The notes: generated by a model not told the origin, from the sequence alone. Counted from the first letter of the stretch, positions 42,559 to 52,233 are shown. The stretch is 64,000 nucleotides of DNA from Clostridia bacterium (GCA_017631795.1 JAGBSO010000035.1:1-64000), one strand, 5' to 3'. Program-made: numbers and translations.

Positions 42559-44793
42559 GAATGTCATCTGTTCTCCCGAATCTTCTGCGGAGAGAATAGC
42601 ACCTGCAGAGGGGAGAGTTTTTGTTCTGTATCTCTGAGGCTTTACAAACATTCCGTCATTGTAATTTTCAACGGATGCCACACGGTGACCTTTTTTCAGA
42701 TTCATAACTGCAACACCCTGTGTGTTCTTTGTTGTTTTTGAAGATATTGCACCCGAATTGAAAAGAAGCAGTCTGCCTGATGTTGATTTTACAACAAATT
42801 CGGAATCATCAGCAATGTAGAATGCTGCAACAAGGGGAGACTTGTCCGAATAAGCATTGATAAGCTTTTTACGGTTTGTCTTTGTTGCGTAACTTGCCAT
42901 GTCAACCTTTGCAACTTTGCCGTTTTCAAAGAAGAACAGCATATATCCCTTGTAATCTGTTGTCACAGCCATATAAACGCTGTTTTCACCCTGATCAAAT
43001 TCAAGCTTTGTGGGAATGTAGTCACCAAGAAGGCTTGTCTTTGAATCTTCAAACTCGCTTGCCCTTGACTTGTATGTCTGACATCTGTCAGAGAAGAAGA
43101 GCAACTCTGCTGCGTTTGTGGATTCGAGCTCGGTTGTGATGTAGTCATTTTCCTTGAGCTTGTGTGCACCGCTCATACGAAGTGACTGGGGAGTGATTTT
43201 TTTGAAGTAACCGTCATGTGTATAGAAAAGTACAACGGGGTAATCGGGTACTGAATCTTCATTTTCGTCTGCATCTTCTGCAAAGTCATAGTTGATTTCA
43301 GTCTTTCTGCCGGTACCGTATTTTTTCATTACATCTTTAAGCTCTGAAATGATGATATTCTTTATTCTTGATTTACTTGAAAGAATATCTTCCATATCAG
43401 CAATGGTCTTTTTGAGTTCTTCAATATCCTCAAGACGTTTTAAGATGTATTCACGGTTCAGATGACGGAGCTTGATTTCAGCCACGTATTCAGCCTGAAT
43501 TTCATCAATGCCGAAGCCAATCATAAGGTTGGGAACAACTTCAGCTTCTTCTTCTGTTTCTCTGACAATTTTGATTGCCTTGTCGATGTCAAGAAGAATT
43601 TTCTGAAGACCTAAGAGCAGATGGAGCTTGTCTTTTGCTTTGCCGAGATTGTATGCAGTTCTTCTCTTGATACACTCTGTTCTGAAACCGAGCCATTCAT
43701 CAAGAATTTCTGCAACACCCATAACCTTGGGCACTCCTGCAATAAGAACATTGAAATTACAGCTTGTGGGATCTTCAAGGGGAGTTTTCTTGAAAAGTTT
43801 GAGCATGAGTGCGTCTGCATCAACACCACGTTTGAGATCGATTGTGATTTTAAGACCTGATTTGTCTGTTTCGTCACGCACATCGCTGATTTCCTTGAGT
43901 TTTCCGCCTTTGGAAAGCTCAATTATCTTATCAATGATTGCTTCAACTGTTGTTGACGGCGGAATTTCAGTTATATCAATACAGTTGTTCTTTTTATCAT
44001 AAGAATATCTTGCACGAACACGTATTGAGCCTCTGCCTGTTTTGTAAATCTCGTCAATTTTCTCTTTGTCGTAAAGGAGAATACCGCCGCCGCTGAAATC
44101 AGGAGCCAATAATGTTTCAGATACATCGTGGTCAGGATTTCTTATGAGTGCGATTGTGGTTTCGCAGATTTCGTTAAGGTTGAAAGAGCAGATGTTACTT
44201 GCCATACCGACAGCAATACCGAGATTGTTGTTTACAAGTACAGACGGGAAAGTAACAGGGAAGAGTGTGGGCTCTTTCATTGAGTTATCGTAATTGGGTA
44301 CAAAATCAACAGTATCCTTGTCAATATCACGGAATAACTCATTACAGATTTTGTCAAGCTTTGCTTCTGTGTATCGTGATGCAGCATAAGCCATATTTTT
44401 TGAATAAGCTTTACCGAAGTTACCCTTTGAATCAATAAAGGGATGAAGCAGAGCTTCGTTTCCTCGTGTAAGACGTACCATTGTTTCGTAAATAGCACCG
44501 TCACCGTGGGGATTGAGCTGCATTGTTCTGCCGACAATGTTAGCTGACTTTATTCTGGCTCCGTTCTGTAATCCCATAAGATACATTGTGTAAAGGAGCT
44601 TTCTGTGAGATGGTTTGAAACCGTCAATTTCAGGAATTGCACGAGACATGATAACGCTCATTGCATAGGGCATGAAATTTGTTTCAAGTATATCTGTGAT
44701 ATGCTGAGGCTGAACAATACCTGCACCTGAAATGTGGGCATTGGGATTGAGTTCTTCTGTTTTTATTTCATCATTTTTCTTTTTCTTTGCCAT
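42556..44793 (-). CDS. parC: Type IIA topoisomerase subunit A (ParC/GyrA-like)
   Basis: 745 residues. It cuts and rejoins DNA through a catalytic Tyr in AASRYTEAKL at about residue 120. The FMPYAMSVIMSRAIPEIDGFKPSHRKLLY block starts the breakage-reunion domain. A coiled coil (LEDIEELKKTIADMEDI) and a shortened C-terminal domain follow. It pairs with the B subunit just upstream (18 nt). AAAGGGGGT precedes the ATG. GyrA versus ParC is set by lack of a full GyrA-box tail and by this separate pair. Confidence 0.9.
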   Translation of the reverse strand: MAKKKKNDEIKTEELNPNAHISGAGIVQPQHITDILETNFMPYAMSVIMSRAIPEIDGFKPSHRKLLYTMYLMGLQNGARIKSANIVGRTMQLNPHGDGAIYETMVRLTRGNEALLHPFIDSKGNFGKAYSKNMAYAASRYTEAKLDKICNELFRDIDKDTVDFVPNYDNSMKEPTLFPVTFPSVLVNNNLGIAVGMASNICSFNLNEICETTIALIRNPDHDVSETLLAPDFSGGGILLYDKEKIDEIYKTGRGSIRVRARYSYDKKNNCIDITEIPPSTTVEAIIDKIIELSKGGKLKEISDVRDETDKSGLKITIDLKRGVDADALMLKLFKKTPLEDPTSCNFNVLIAGVPKVMGVAEILDEWLGFRTECIKRRTAYNLGKAKDKLHLLLGLQKILLDIDKAIKIVRETEEEAEVVPNLMIGFGIDEIQAEYVAEIKLRHLNREYILKRLEDIEELKKTIADMEDILSSKSRIKNIIISELKDVMKKYGTGRKTEINYDFAEDADENEDSVPDYPVVLFYTHDGYFKKITPQSLRMSGAHKLKENDYITTELESTNAAELLFFSDRCQTYKSRASEFEDSKTSLLGDYIPTKLEFDQGENSVYMAVTTDYKGYMLFFFENGKVAKVDMASYATKTNRKKLINAYSDKSPLVAAFYIADDSEFVVKSTSGRLLLFNSGAISSKTTKNTQGVAVMNLKKGHRVASVENYNDGMFVKPQRYRTKTLPSAGAILSAEDSGEQMTF

Positions 44794-44811
44794 AATAATC
44801 CCGTACCCCCT

Positions 44812-46794
44812 TTAACTGATGTCTGCAAGGTCAATATACATATGACCGACTTCTGCGATATGTTCTTTTCTTCCCTGGAGATTGTCGCCGAGAAGAAGGT
44901 CAAATACATCTGCAGTAAGCTGTGCGTCTGTAGGTTCAACCTTGATGAGTCTTCTTGTTTTCGGATTCATAGTTGTCATCCACATCATGTCAGGTTCGTT
45001 TTCACCAAGACCTTTTGAACGCTGGATGGTATATTTTTTATTGCCGATTTCTTTAATAGCTTCGGCTTTTTCCTGTTCATTATATGCAAACCAAGTGTGA
45101 TTGCCCGATGTGATTTCATAAAGCGGTGATTCTGCAATGAAAACTTTTCCCGCTTCAATCAGAGTGGGCATGAGAGCATATATCATTGTAAGGATAAGTG
45201 TTCTTATCTGGAAACCGTCAACGTCGGCATCGGTACATATGATGACCTTGCTCCAACGCAGATTGTCAAGGTTGAAAGTTGACATGTTTTTGTTTGCCTT
45301 TGTCTTGACTTCAACACCGCAACCGAGCACTTTTATAAGGTCTGTGATGATTTCGGATTTGAAAACTTTAGTGTAATCAGCTTTCAGACAGTTGAGAATC
45401 TTACCTCTTACGGGCATGATAGCCTGGAAAGCTGAATCTCTTGCCTGTTTACAGGCACCCAGAGCAGAGTCACCCTCAACGATGAAGATTTCTCTTTCTT
45501 CAATATCCTTACTTCTGCAGTCAACGAATTTTTCAACTCTGTCTGCCATGCTGTTTGATGTTGCAAGAGTTTTCTGCAGATTGAGTCTTGTAGCTTCCGC
45601 TTTTACACGGCTTCTCAGGTTGATAAGCACCTGGTCAGCAATTCTGTCTGCATCCAGCTTGTTTTCAAGGAAATAGATTTCAAGCTGATGTCTTAAAAAT
45701 TCTGTTATAGCCTGCTGAATGAATTTGTTTGTTATAGCTTTCTTTGTCTGATTTTCGTATGAAGTCAGAGTTGAGAAAGAAGAAACAATTATAACAAGAC
45801 AGTCTTCAACATCCTGGAATGTAATCTTGCTGTCTGATTTTGTATATTTGCCTGTCTGTTTCAGGTATGCGTCAATCTGAGCCACAAACGCACTTCTGAC
45901 AGCTTTGTCGGGAGCACCGCCGTATTCAAGCCAGCTTGAGTTATGGTAATAATCCTTGAGCTGCTTTGTTTTTGAGAATGCAAGAGCCACATTGATTTTT
46001 ACTTTGTATTCGGGCTTGTCTTCACGGTCACGGCCCTTTCTTTCTGTCTGCCAGAGCTGAGTTGTTGTGAAAGCTTCTTCACCGCAGAAATTATCAACAT
46101 AATCCTTTATGCCGTTTTCATAAAGAATTTCAGTTGTTTCAAACTTTGTTTCGGTGAGCTGATTCTTGAAAATGAATTTAAGACCGTTGTTTACAACAGC
46201 CTGTCTCTCAAGCACTTCTTTGAAGTAATCCGCAGTAATATCGATGTCTGTGAAAACATCAAGGTCCGGACGCCATTTTATTCTTGTGCCTGTGTCACGT
46301 TTTGCGTAAGGCTCTTCGTTGAGACCGCCCACAGGCCAGCCTTTTTCAAAACGGAGTGTATAACACATTCCGTCACGGTGAATTTCAGCCTCCATGTATT
46401 CTGATGCAAACTGAGTCGCACATAGACCGAGTCCGTTAAGACCGAGCGAATATTCGTAGTTACCGCCGTCATTTGTGTCATATTTTCCGCCTGCATACAT
46501 TTCGCAGAAGAGAAGTTCCCAGTTGAATCGTTCTTCTTTGGGATTCCAGCCGACGGGCATACCGCGTCCGAAGTCCTGAACTTCTATTGATTTATCAAGA
46601 AATCTTGTAACAACGATTTTGTTACCGTAGCCTTCTCTTGCTTCATCTATTGAGTTTGAAATGATTTCAAAGGCAGAATGTTGACAACCGTCTATTCCGT
46701 CTGAGCCGAAAATAACAGCAGGTCTTTTTCTTACCTTGTCCGGTCCTTTGAGAACAACTATGTCTTCATTGCCGTAATCTTTTTTCTTAGCCAT
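44812..46794 (-). CDS. parE: Type IIA topoisomerase subunit B (ParE-like)
   Basis: 660 residues: a GHKL ATPase (SNSIDEAREGYGN; VQDFGRGMPVG; LGLNGLGLCATQFASEY), a transducer, and a TOPRIM region (IVEGDSALGACKQA; CTDADVDGFQIRTLIL). EGDSALG replaces the usual EGDSAGG, and the ATP-lid GxxGLG motif is also divergent, though all metal residues remain. It provides ATP for strand passage with the A subunit. GGAGG precedes ATG. It resembles the divergent clostridial second topoisomerase. Confidence 0.9.
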   Translation of the reverse strand: MAKKKDYGNEDIVVLKGPDKVRKRPAVIFGSDGIDGCQHSAFEIISNSIDEAREGYGNKIVVTRFLDKSIEVQDFGRGMPVGWNPKEERFNWELLFCEMYAGGKYDTNDGGNYEYSLGLNGLGLCATQFASEYMEAEIHRDGMCYTLRFEKGWPVGGLNEEPYAKRDTGTRIKWRPDLDVFTDIDITADYFKEVLERQAVVNNGLKFIFKNQLTETKFETTEILYENGIKDYVDNFCGEEAFTTTQLWQTERKGRDREDKPEYKVKINVALAFSKTKQLKDYYHNSSWLEYGGAPDKAVRSAFVAQIDAYLKQTGKYTKSDSKITFQDVEDCLVIIVSSFSTLTSYENQTKKAITNKFIQQAITEFLRHQLEIYFLENKLDADRIADQVLINLRSRVKAEATRLNLQKTLATSNSMADRVEKFVDCRSKDIEEREIFIVEGDSALGACKQARDSAFQAIMPVRGKILNCLKADYTKVFKSEIITDLIKVLGCGVEVKTKANKNMSTFNLDNLRWSKVIICTDADVDGFQIRTLILTMIYALMPTLIEAGKVFIAESPLYEITSGNHTWFAYNEQEKAEAIKEIGNKKYTIQRSKGLGENEPDMMWMTTMNPKTRRLIKVEPTDAQLTADVFDLLLGDNLQGRKEHIAEVGHMYIDLADIS

Positions 46795-46871
46795 AATGCC
46801 TCCGTATCTTTCTGATTCCTTAAAAGAATTCCTGTTATCCAGAAATCTGTTTTCTTATAAAAAACTCTTTA

Positions 46872-47894
46872 TTAATAATGTGCTATTAAAGACTTTTCTA
46901 TCATTGTTGATAATTCATCTTGCGTTTTGTTATATTTTGTTTCAGGACTATCGTTTACTTTTAATTTGTTTAAGTAATAATAGTCATAATAATCATATGT
47001 TTCTTCTAAGATTCTTAATATGCTGTAATAAAAAGAATTTCTTACATAATCAGGAGTATCATGTATTGTATTATACATCTCAACAAAACAACTTGCTATT
47101 TTTGTGAGCATTTCTTGTAAATTTGCATCAACATCAAATTCAACTACTTTGTATTTTTCGCATAAATCAAATAATTCTTTTATTTTTTTGCCATCAATAC
47201 CTTTTTTATTCAATGCATCTATCAGATAGTTTGGCTCACCTGTTGCACTGACTTTAAAGAGAATATCAGGGTCTATCAATTCGCATAAGCACCGGATAAT
47301 ATTTGCTTTGGTACTCCAACCATCACCTTTTTTGTCAAAATATTCATAATTCAACAAACTGGTAAAGCCTTCTGAAAACCAACCATATCCTTCAGGCATA
47401 TTTTCTTTTTCTATACAATGAAATATTTCATGAGTTAATGATTCCTGTCTGTATTCATTTGTCGCAAAAGTTATGGAATTGTCAGCATTATATGTAGCAG
47501 ATATACCTTCTTTTAATAAAAAGGGATTATTCCATGTGATTTTGAAAGTTTTTAATTTTTCAAAAACATGGTTATAATCAATGTATTTATTGTCTTTAAA
47601 GTATTGAATATAGTTTGACAATTCTTCTTTTTCTTTTTTTCTTAAGCTGCTATTTGAGACAATTGCATAATATAATGCTTCTGCTTTTTTCTGTTCTGTA
47701 TCCTCATTTTCAATGTTATTAAAAGCATCTTCATAGTTTGCATAGCTATTTGCATTTGATTCTGCTTTATAACAAAAAAATATTCCTGTTGCTGTTAAAC
47801 ACAGTGTTAGCAGAACAGCTACAATTATAATGATAGGTACTTTACATTTTTTTTCTTTTGTGCAAGTTTTTTCAAAAACTTCGCTGTTTTTCAT
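46872..47894 (-). CDS. Membrane-anchored zinc metalloprotease-like protein
   Basis: 340 residues. A short cytosolic Lys/Cys-rich start, then one membrane helix (VPIIIIVAVLLTLCLTATGIFF), and an extracytoplasmic domain. The motif SLTHEIFHCIEK (HExxH) is followed about 12 residues later by WFSEGFTSL, so Glu is the likely third zinc ligand, a gluzincin-like layout. The gene is more AT-rich with different codon use than its neighbours, which suggests acquisition. ATG 47894 has GAGG; ATG 47999 is an upstream alternative. Confidence 0.65.
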   Translation of the reverse strand: MKNSEVFEKTCTKEKKCKVPIIIIVAVLLTLCLTATGIFFCYKAESNANSYANYEDAFNNIENEDTEQKKAEALYYAIVSNSSLRKKEKEELSNYIQYFKDNKYIDYNHVFEKLKTFKITWNNPFLLKEGISATYNADNSITFATNEYRQESLTHEIFHCIEKENMPEGYGWFSEGFTSLLNYEYFDKKGDGWSTKANIIRCLCELIDPDILFKVSATGEPNYLIDALNKKGIDGKKIKELFDLCEKYKVVEFDVDANLQEMLTKIASCFVEMYNTIHDTPDYVRNSFYYSILRILEETYDYYDYYYLNKLKVNDSPETKYNKTQDELSTMIEKSLIAHY

Positions 47895-48037
47895 TGTTAA
47901 TAACCTCATTTTCAGTTGTAGGAAGTTGCATATGCAACAAAAAGAATAGTTCTGTTTTTCAGATGATTTTATTGTAACATAAACATCATTTATATTCACT
48001 TTATTAAAAATCTATTTTTGTATATTCATACTATATT

Positions 48038-48065
48038 ATTATACAATATATTGTGTTTTCGTCAA
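48038..48065 (-). promoter_or_regulatory. Promoter of metalloprotease gene
   Basis: On the minus strand TTGACG (48065-48060), 16-nt spacer and TATAAT (48043-48038). Confidence 0.7.
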
Positions 48066-48138
48066 GGCTATTTTTTCGTGAAATATCAACAAAAAAGCAA
48101 AAAACTAAAAAAAATATGAAAAAATTTAAAAAAAGACT

Positions 48139-48167
48139 TGATTTTTATTTCACTTTGTGATAATCTA
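48139..48167 (+). promoter_or_regulatory. secG promoter
   Basis: TTGATT (48139-48144), 17-nt spacer, TAATCT (48162-48167), leaving a leader of about 55 nt. Confidence 0.6.
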
Positions 48168-48229
48168 TACAGGCGATGTGACGAGGCGCTTGTCTCAGTT
48201 GCAATTATACGGAAAGGATGTTTTGTCCG

Positions 48230-48484
48230 ATGACACCTTGGGAGTATATACTCGGTGCAGTTCTGATAGTTATATCAATAGTTCTTATAATATTAGTTCT
48301 CCTTCAGGAGAGCAAACAGCAGGGTCTTTCCGGTGCTATTGCCGGCGGTGCTGATACTTTCTTCGGTAAGAATAAAGGTCGCACAATGGAAGCAAAGATG
48401 GAAAAGATCACAAAGATTCTTTGTACAGTATTTATAATCCTTACATTGGTAACCACATTTGTTGTTGGTTTCCTTGCAAAATAA
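48230..48484 (+). CDS. secG: Protein-export membrane protein SecG
   Basis: An 84-residue two-helix protein of the Sec translocon: YILGAVLIVISIVLIILVLLQESKQQG is the first helix and loop, and GADTFFGKNKGR the conserved cytosolic loop. Start ATG 48230 is used; ATG 48218 lies on the GGAAAGG site itself. It is immediately followed by tRNA-Lys. Confidence 0.93.
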   Translation: MTPWEYILGAVLIVISIVLIILVLLQESKQQGLSGAIAGGADTFFGKNKGRTMEAKMEKITKILCTVFIILTLVTTFVVGFLAK

Positions 48485-48503
48485 GGTTTTATGAATAAAC
48501 CGT

Positions 48504-48579
48504 GATTCAGTAGCTCAGTCGGCAGAGCACCTGCCTTTTAAGCAGGGTGTCCGGGGTTCGAATCCCCGCTGAGTCACCA
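48504..48579 (+). tRNA. tRNA-Lys (anticodon TTT)
   Basis: A 76-nt cloverleaf. Acceptor GATTCAG pairs with CTGAGTC, D arm GCTC...GAGC, and anticodon stem CCTGC/GCAGG with loop CTTTTAA (anticodon TTT at 48537-48539). T arm CGGGG-TTCGAAT-CCCCG. Discriminator A and CCA (48577-48579) are encoded. Confidence 0.97.
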
Positions 48580-48581
48580 GG

Positions 48582-48611
48582 AAAACCTCGTTCGTATGAG
48601 CGAGGTTTTTT
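48582..48611 (+). terminator. Terminator after tRNA-Lys
   Basis: AAAACCTCG-TTCGTATGAG-CGAGGTTTTT, stem of CCTCG/CGAGG plus A-T extension, with T-run. Confidence 0.88.
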
Positions 48612-48656
48612 ATTTATTATATAATAAAATTATATTACATTTTATTGTCAAAAAGG

Positions 48657-48685
48657 TTGAAATTTATATTTTATTTTGATATAAT
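48657..48685 (+). promoter_or_regulatory. Promoter of SH3 protein gene
   Basis: TTGAAA (48657-48662), 17-nt spacer, TATAAT (48680-48685). Confidence 0.75.
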
Positions 48686-48729
48686 TTATACTAAGAAAGA
48701 ATAGAAATTTTTTCATGGAGGTTAATCTC

Positions 48730-49218
48730 ATGGCAAAATCAAATAAAATGCAGGAAATAATGGATAATGCAGTAAAAATGCTTGCAGAGGTTGTAAAAAA
48801 AGTAAAGAAAATGGACAGACGTTTTCTCATAATGGCTGGTGTAGCTCTTGTTCTTGTTATTGTTATGCTTGCACTTATTATCGGCGGTGTAAAGGCAAAT
48901 AAAAATGATGAAGAAACAACAACTGCACCCGTGTCTTCAAATATAACAGAAATCACAACAGATGCTGAGCCTGAAGCTGATGTTTATCTCAACGGTGCAG
49001 GAATGTACACTATAAACACAGGCACAACTCCCAATCTCAACATGCGTATTGCAGCTGACGGCGAATCATCAATTCTTACAAAAATCCCCAACGGTACGCA
49101 GATTGAGGTTATGTTTGTTGATGACAGCGGTGTTGAAACTCCCGATGATTTCGGCTGGGGTTATGTTGAATATAACGGCCAGCGCGGATGGGTATCCATG
49201 AAGTATCTTGTGAAATAA
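48730..49218 (+). CDS. Membrane-anchored bacterial SH3-domain protein
   Basis: 162 residues: a cytosolic Lys-rich segment, one helix (FLIMAGVALVLVIVMLALIIGG), a Thr-rich spacer, and an SH3b domain (about 95-162; LNMRIAADGESSILTKIPNG ... WGYVEYNGQRGWVSMKYL). SH3b domains usually bind cell-wall peptides. Start ATG 48730 with GGAGG. It precedes a PBP gene, so a cell-wall role is likely. Confidence 0.8.
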   Translation: MAKSNKMQEIMDNAVKMLAEVVKKVKKMDRRFLIMAGVALVLVIVMLALIIGGVKANKNDEETTTAPVSSNITEITTDAEPEADVYLNGAGMYTINTGTTPNLNMRIAADGESSILTKIPNGTQIEVMFVDDSGVETPDDFGWGYVEYNGQRGWVSMKYLVK

Positions 49219-49302
49219 TATAACTGGATTTTTCAATCTTATAAACATTTTAAATTTCTTAATTTCTGCGGAATGTTTTTCTCGGCAGGATGCAGATATA
49301 TC

Positions 49303-49335
49303 AAAACGGTCACCAATACGGCAAGGCCGTTTTTG
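49303..49335 (+). terminator. Hairpin upstream of the PBP gene
   Basis: AAAACGG and CCGTTTT can pair around a GTCACC-rich loop and run into TTTTTG. It may terminate the SH3 transcript or act as an attenuator only 20 nt before the PBP start. Confidence 0.5.
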
Positions 49336-49354
49336 TTGTACAGGAGAGATATTG

Positions 49355-51790
49355 ATGGACGATATAAACAATAATGGTTCAATTGAAAAAAATAACAGTC
49401 GGAAGGTAGGCTCAAACAGCAGCAATCCTCAGCAATCTGCAACTTCTGCAGGCAATCCCGAGTCAGATATTCTCGGACTGAGAAACAGACAGACAACTGT
49501 TTCTCAAAATACCTCTCCGTCGGATGTCAAGTCTGATGATGCAGATAAAAAAGACGACAAAAAGAAAAAGCCCAGACAGAAAAAAGATCATAAGCATCTC
49601 AGACGTTTCGGAATAATGCTGTGTTCGATTTTTCTTGTAGGTCTCATTTCGGTATCTTCTGTCGGTTTGTATGTGCTTAAATATATGGCTGATTTTGTCA
49701 ATGGCGAAGTTGCTATTGATCTTGATCTGTATAAAGCAAATCAGAGTCAGACAACAATTCTTTATACACTTGATGAGAACAATAACGAAGTTGAACTTAT
49801 CAGACTTCATGGTGAGGAAAATCGTATCTGGGTTGATCTTGATGAAATTCCTCAGGATCTGCAGGATGCCTTCATTGCTCTGGAAGATGCAAAATTCCCC
49901 ACACATTCAGGTGTCGACTGGAAAAGAACAATTGCTGTTGCAATTGTGCCTTCAAAGCGAGGCGAAGGCGGTTCCACAATAACACAGCAGCTTATCAAGA
50001 ATCTTACGGGTGAACGTGATGTAACTTACATCAGAAAATTCCGTGAAATTCAGAATGCGCTTAATCTTGAAAAGCATTATTCAAAAGAAACAATTCTTGA
50101 AGCATATCTTAATACTCTTTATCTTGATGCCGGTTGCTACGGTGTTCAGACTGCAGCAGAATATTATTTCGGTAAAGATGTTGATGAACTGACACTTGCA
50201 GAATGTGCTTGTATTGCTGCAATTACACAGGCTCCCAGAGGAAACAGTCCTATTGTCAATCCTGAAGAGAATGAAATAAGACGTAATTATGCTCTCAAGT
50301 GTATGCTTAATGAAGAATACATCACACAGGAAGAGTACGAAGAAGCTCTGGCTTATGATTTCGTTTTTACAACAGACGAAGACTATGTTCCTGATGAGGA
50401 AGATGAAAATACAGATGACGATATGATCAATGTCGATGAAGAAAACGTTGGTCAGACTCAGGAAAAAGACGAAGTTCAGAGTTATTATGTTGACTATGTT
50501 ATAGATAAAGTCATTGATGACTTTGTTGCAACAGGTGCTTATTCATATAACGAAGCATGGAGACTTGTATATTACGGCGGACTTAAGATTCATGTTGCCG
50601 TTGATCCTGAGATCCAGAGTGTAATTGAAGATATTTATTATAACAGAAAAGGTTTCCCGAAAGCTGTGAACTCCTATGGCGAACAGGTTCAGTCCAGTAT
50701 GGTTGTCATGGATTATACAGGCAGAGTTCTTGGTGTTGTTGGCCAGGCAGGCGAAAAACGTGAGGCAAGAAGCCTTAATATCGCAACTGATTCAAGACGT
50801 CAGCCCGGTTCTTCAATCAAGCCGCTGAGTGTTTATACACCTGCAATTGACAGCAATATGTATACATGGTCATATCCCAAAGTTCAGAATTACGGAATTA
50901 TGGTAGATGGTGAAAGATGGCCTCTTAACTATGGCGGTGATCCCGGTGCTCCTGACCGATATGAAACACTTCAGCAGGCACTTGCACCGTCACACAACAC
51001 AGTTCCTGCACAGCTTGTTCAGAAACTCGGTGTCAGCAGATGCTACAGCTGGCTTACAGATAAGTTCAAACTGACATCTCTTGAAGAAGAAGACAAAAAC
51101 TATTCATCACTTGCAGTTGGCGGTATGCAGCACGGTGTTTACGGAATAGAAATGGCCGCAGCTTACACAACTTTCGGTAACGGCGGCGTCTATTACGAAC
51201 CTTATTGCTACTATACAGTAACAAACAGCACAGGATCAAAAGTTTATCTTACACATAATGATTCAGGCGAGCAGATTATGGATCGCAGTACTGCAGATGT
51301 TATGAATAAGATGCTTCAGACAGTTGCAACAGCAGGTGACGGTACAGCAAGAGCATACAGAGTTTCAGGCTTTGATATGTTTGCAAAAACAGGTACAACT
51401 TCAAACGAAAAGGACCGTTGGTTCATCGGCGGAACACCTTATTATGTATGTTCTGTATGGATGGGCTATGCAAAACAGGCAGAAGAACTTGATTTTTCAA
51501 CAAACTACTGTGGTGAACTTTATCAGACAGTAATGAACAAAATCCACGAGAATCTTCCTGCTAAAGATTTTGAATTCAGTGATGAGATCGTAAGAAAATC
51601 ATACTGTGCACACTCAGGTCTTATCGCAGGTTCAGGTTGTACTGTAGGCGGCACAGGCTGGTATAAAACAGAAGCTGTTCCCTCAACATGTACATCATGT
51701 TACGGCGGCGGTGAAGATGCAGCAGAAGACACTCCCGAAGCTCCAGCAGACAGCCCCGCAGAAACTCCTGCAACACCTGAAGGAGAATAA
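49355..51790 (+). CDS. Class A penicillin-binding protein (glycosyltransferase-transpeptidase)
   Basis: 811 residues. A long cytosolic Lys/Asp-rich tail of about 85 residues is followed by one helix (FGIMLCSIFLVGLISVSSVGLYVL). The GT51 domain has EDAKFPTHSGVDW, with catalytic Glu, and GGSTITQQLIKNL. The transpeptidase domain has SSIK as nucleophile (PGSSIKPLSVY), SHN (APSHNTVPAQ) and KTG (FAKTGTTSNEKDRWF). It polymerises and crosslinks peptidoglycan. A Pro/Glu-rich tail ends it. Start ATG 49355 (AGGAG) is preferred over TTG 49352. Confidence 0.95.
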   Translation: MDDINNNGSIEKNNSRKVGSNSSNPQQSATSAGNPESDILGLRNRQTTVSQNTSPSDVKSDDADKKDDKKKKPRQKKDHKHLRRFGIMLCSIFLVGLISVSSVGLYVLKYMADFVNGEVAIDLDLYKANQSQTTILYTLDENNNEVELIRLHGEENRIWVDLDEIPQDLQDAFIALEDAKFPTHSGVDWKRTIAVAIVPSKRGEGGSTITQQLIKNLTGERDVTYIRKFREIQNALNLEKHYSKETILEAYLNTLYLDAGCYGVQTAAEYYFGKDVDELTLAECACIAAITQAPRGNSPIVNPEENEIRRNYALKCMLNEEYITQEEYEEALAYDFVFTTDEDYVPDEEDENTDDDMINVDEENVGQTQEKDEVQSYYVDYVIDKVIDDFVATGAYSYNEAWRLVYYGGLKIHVAVDPEIQSVIEDIYYNRKGFPKAVNSYGEQVQSSMVVMDYTGRVLGVVGQAGEKREARSLNIATDSRRQPGSSIKPLSVYTPAIDSNMYTWSYPKVQNYGIMVDGERWPLNYGGDPGAPDRYETLQQALAPSHNTVPAQLVQKLGVSRCYSWLTDKFKLTSLEEEDKNYSSLAVGGMQHGVYGIEMAAAYTTFGNGGVYYEPYCYYTVTNSTGSKVYLTHNDSGEQIMDRSTADVMNKMLQTVATAGDGTARAYRVSGFDMFAKTGTTSNEKDRWFIGGTPYYVCSVWMGYAKQAEELDFSTNYCGELYQTVMNKIHENLPAKDFEFSDEIVRKSYCAHSGLIAGSGCTVGGTGWYKTEAVPSTCTSCYGGGEDAAEDTPEAPADSPAETPATPEGE

Positions 51791-51793
51791 CCG

Positions 51794-52210
51794 ATGATTA
51801 TTATGTCAGTCGATTACGGTGATGTGCGTACAGGCGTTGCGGTGTGTGATAAAAATGAAATACTTGCTTCACCCGTAACTGTCATCACTGAAAAAGATGC
51901 AGATGTTCTGATTGAAAAAATTATATGTCTTGCAAACGAGCGAAATGTTCAGATGTTTGTTGTCGGACTTCCTAAAAATATGGATGGCTCCGAAGGTTTC
52001 AGAGCTCAGGCATGCAGAGAGTTTTCAGAAAAACTTTCAGAAAAATCAGGAATTCCTGCAGAACTTTATGACGAACGGCTTACAACAGTATCTGCACACA
52101 ATGCGTTGAATATGACCAACACAAGAGGAAAAAAACGCAAAGCAGTTGTTGATGCAGTATCAGCTGTTATGATTCTTGAAGATTATATGGCAAGCAGAAA
52201 GCCCCGATAA
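51794..52210 (+). CDS. ruvX: RuvX/YqgF Holliday junction resolvase-like nuclease
   Basis: A 138-residue RNase H-fold nuclease. MSVDYGDVRTGVAVCD holds the first catalytic Asp. VVGLPKNMDGS is the second strand motif, and YDERLTTVSA and DAVSAVMILEDYM supply further acidic residues. Homologues act in 16S rRNA 5' maturation and recombination. GAAGGAG lies upstream; the preceding PBP stop is 3 nt away. A terminator follows. Confidence 0.92.
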   Translation: MIIMSVDYGDVRTGVAVCDKNEILASPVTVITEKDADVLIEKIICLANERNVQMFVVGLPKNMDGSEGFRAQACREFSEKLSEKSGIPAELYDERLTTVSAHNALNMTNTRGKKRKAVVDAVSAVMILEDYMASRKPR

Positions 52211-52222
52211 GGGGCTTTCTTT
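52198..52222 (+). terminator. Terminator after ruvX
   Basis: AAAGCCCC-GATAA-GGGGCTTT, perfect 8-bp stem, then CTTTATTTTT. Confidence 0.85.
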
Positions 52223-52233
52223 ATTTTTATTGT

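Larger units (their letters stand above)
47895..48229. other. AT-rich intergenic region with divergent promoters
   Basis: This 335-bp gap holds the metalloprotease leader (to about 48031), its minus-strand promoter, and the secG promoter. Apart from AT-runs (48061-48135) I see no other gene or stable structure. Confidence 0.6.
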
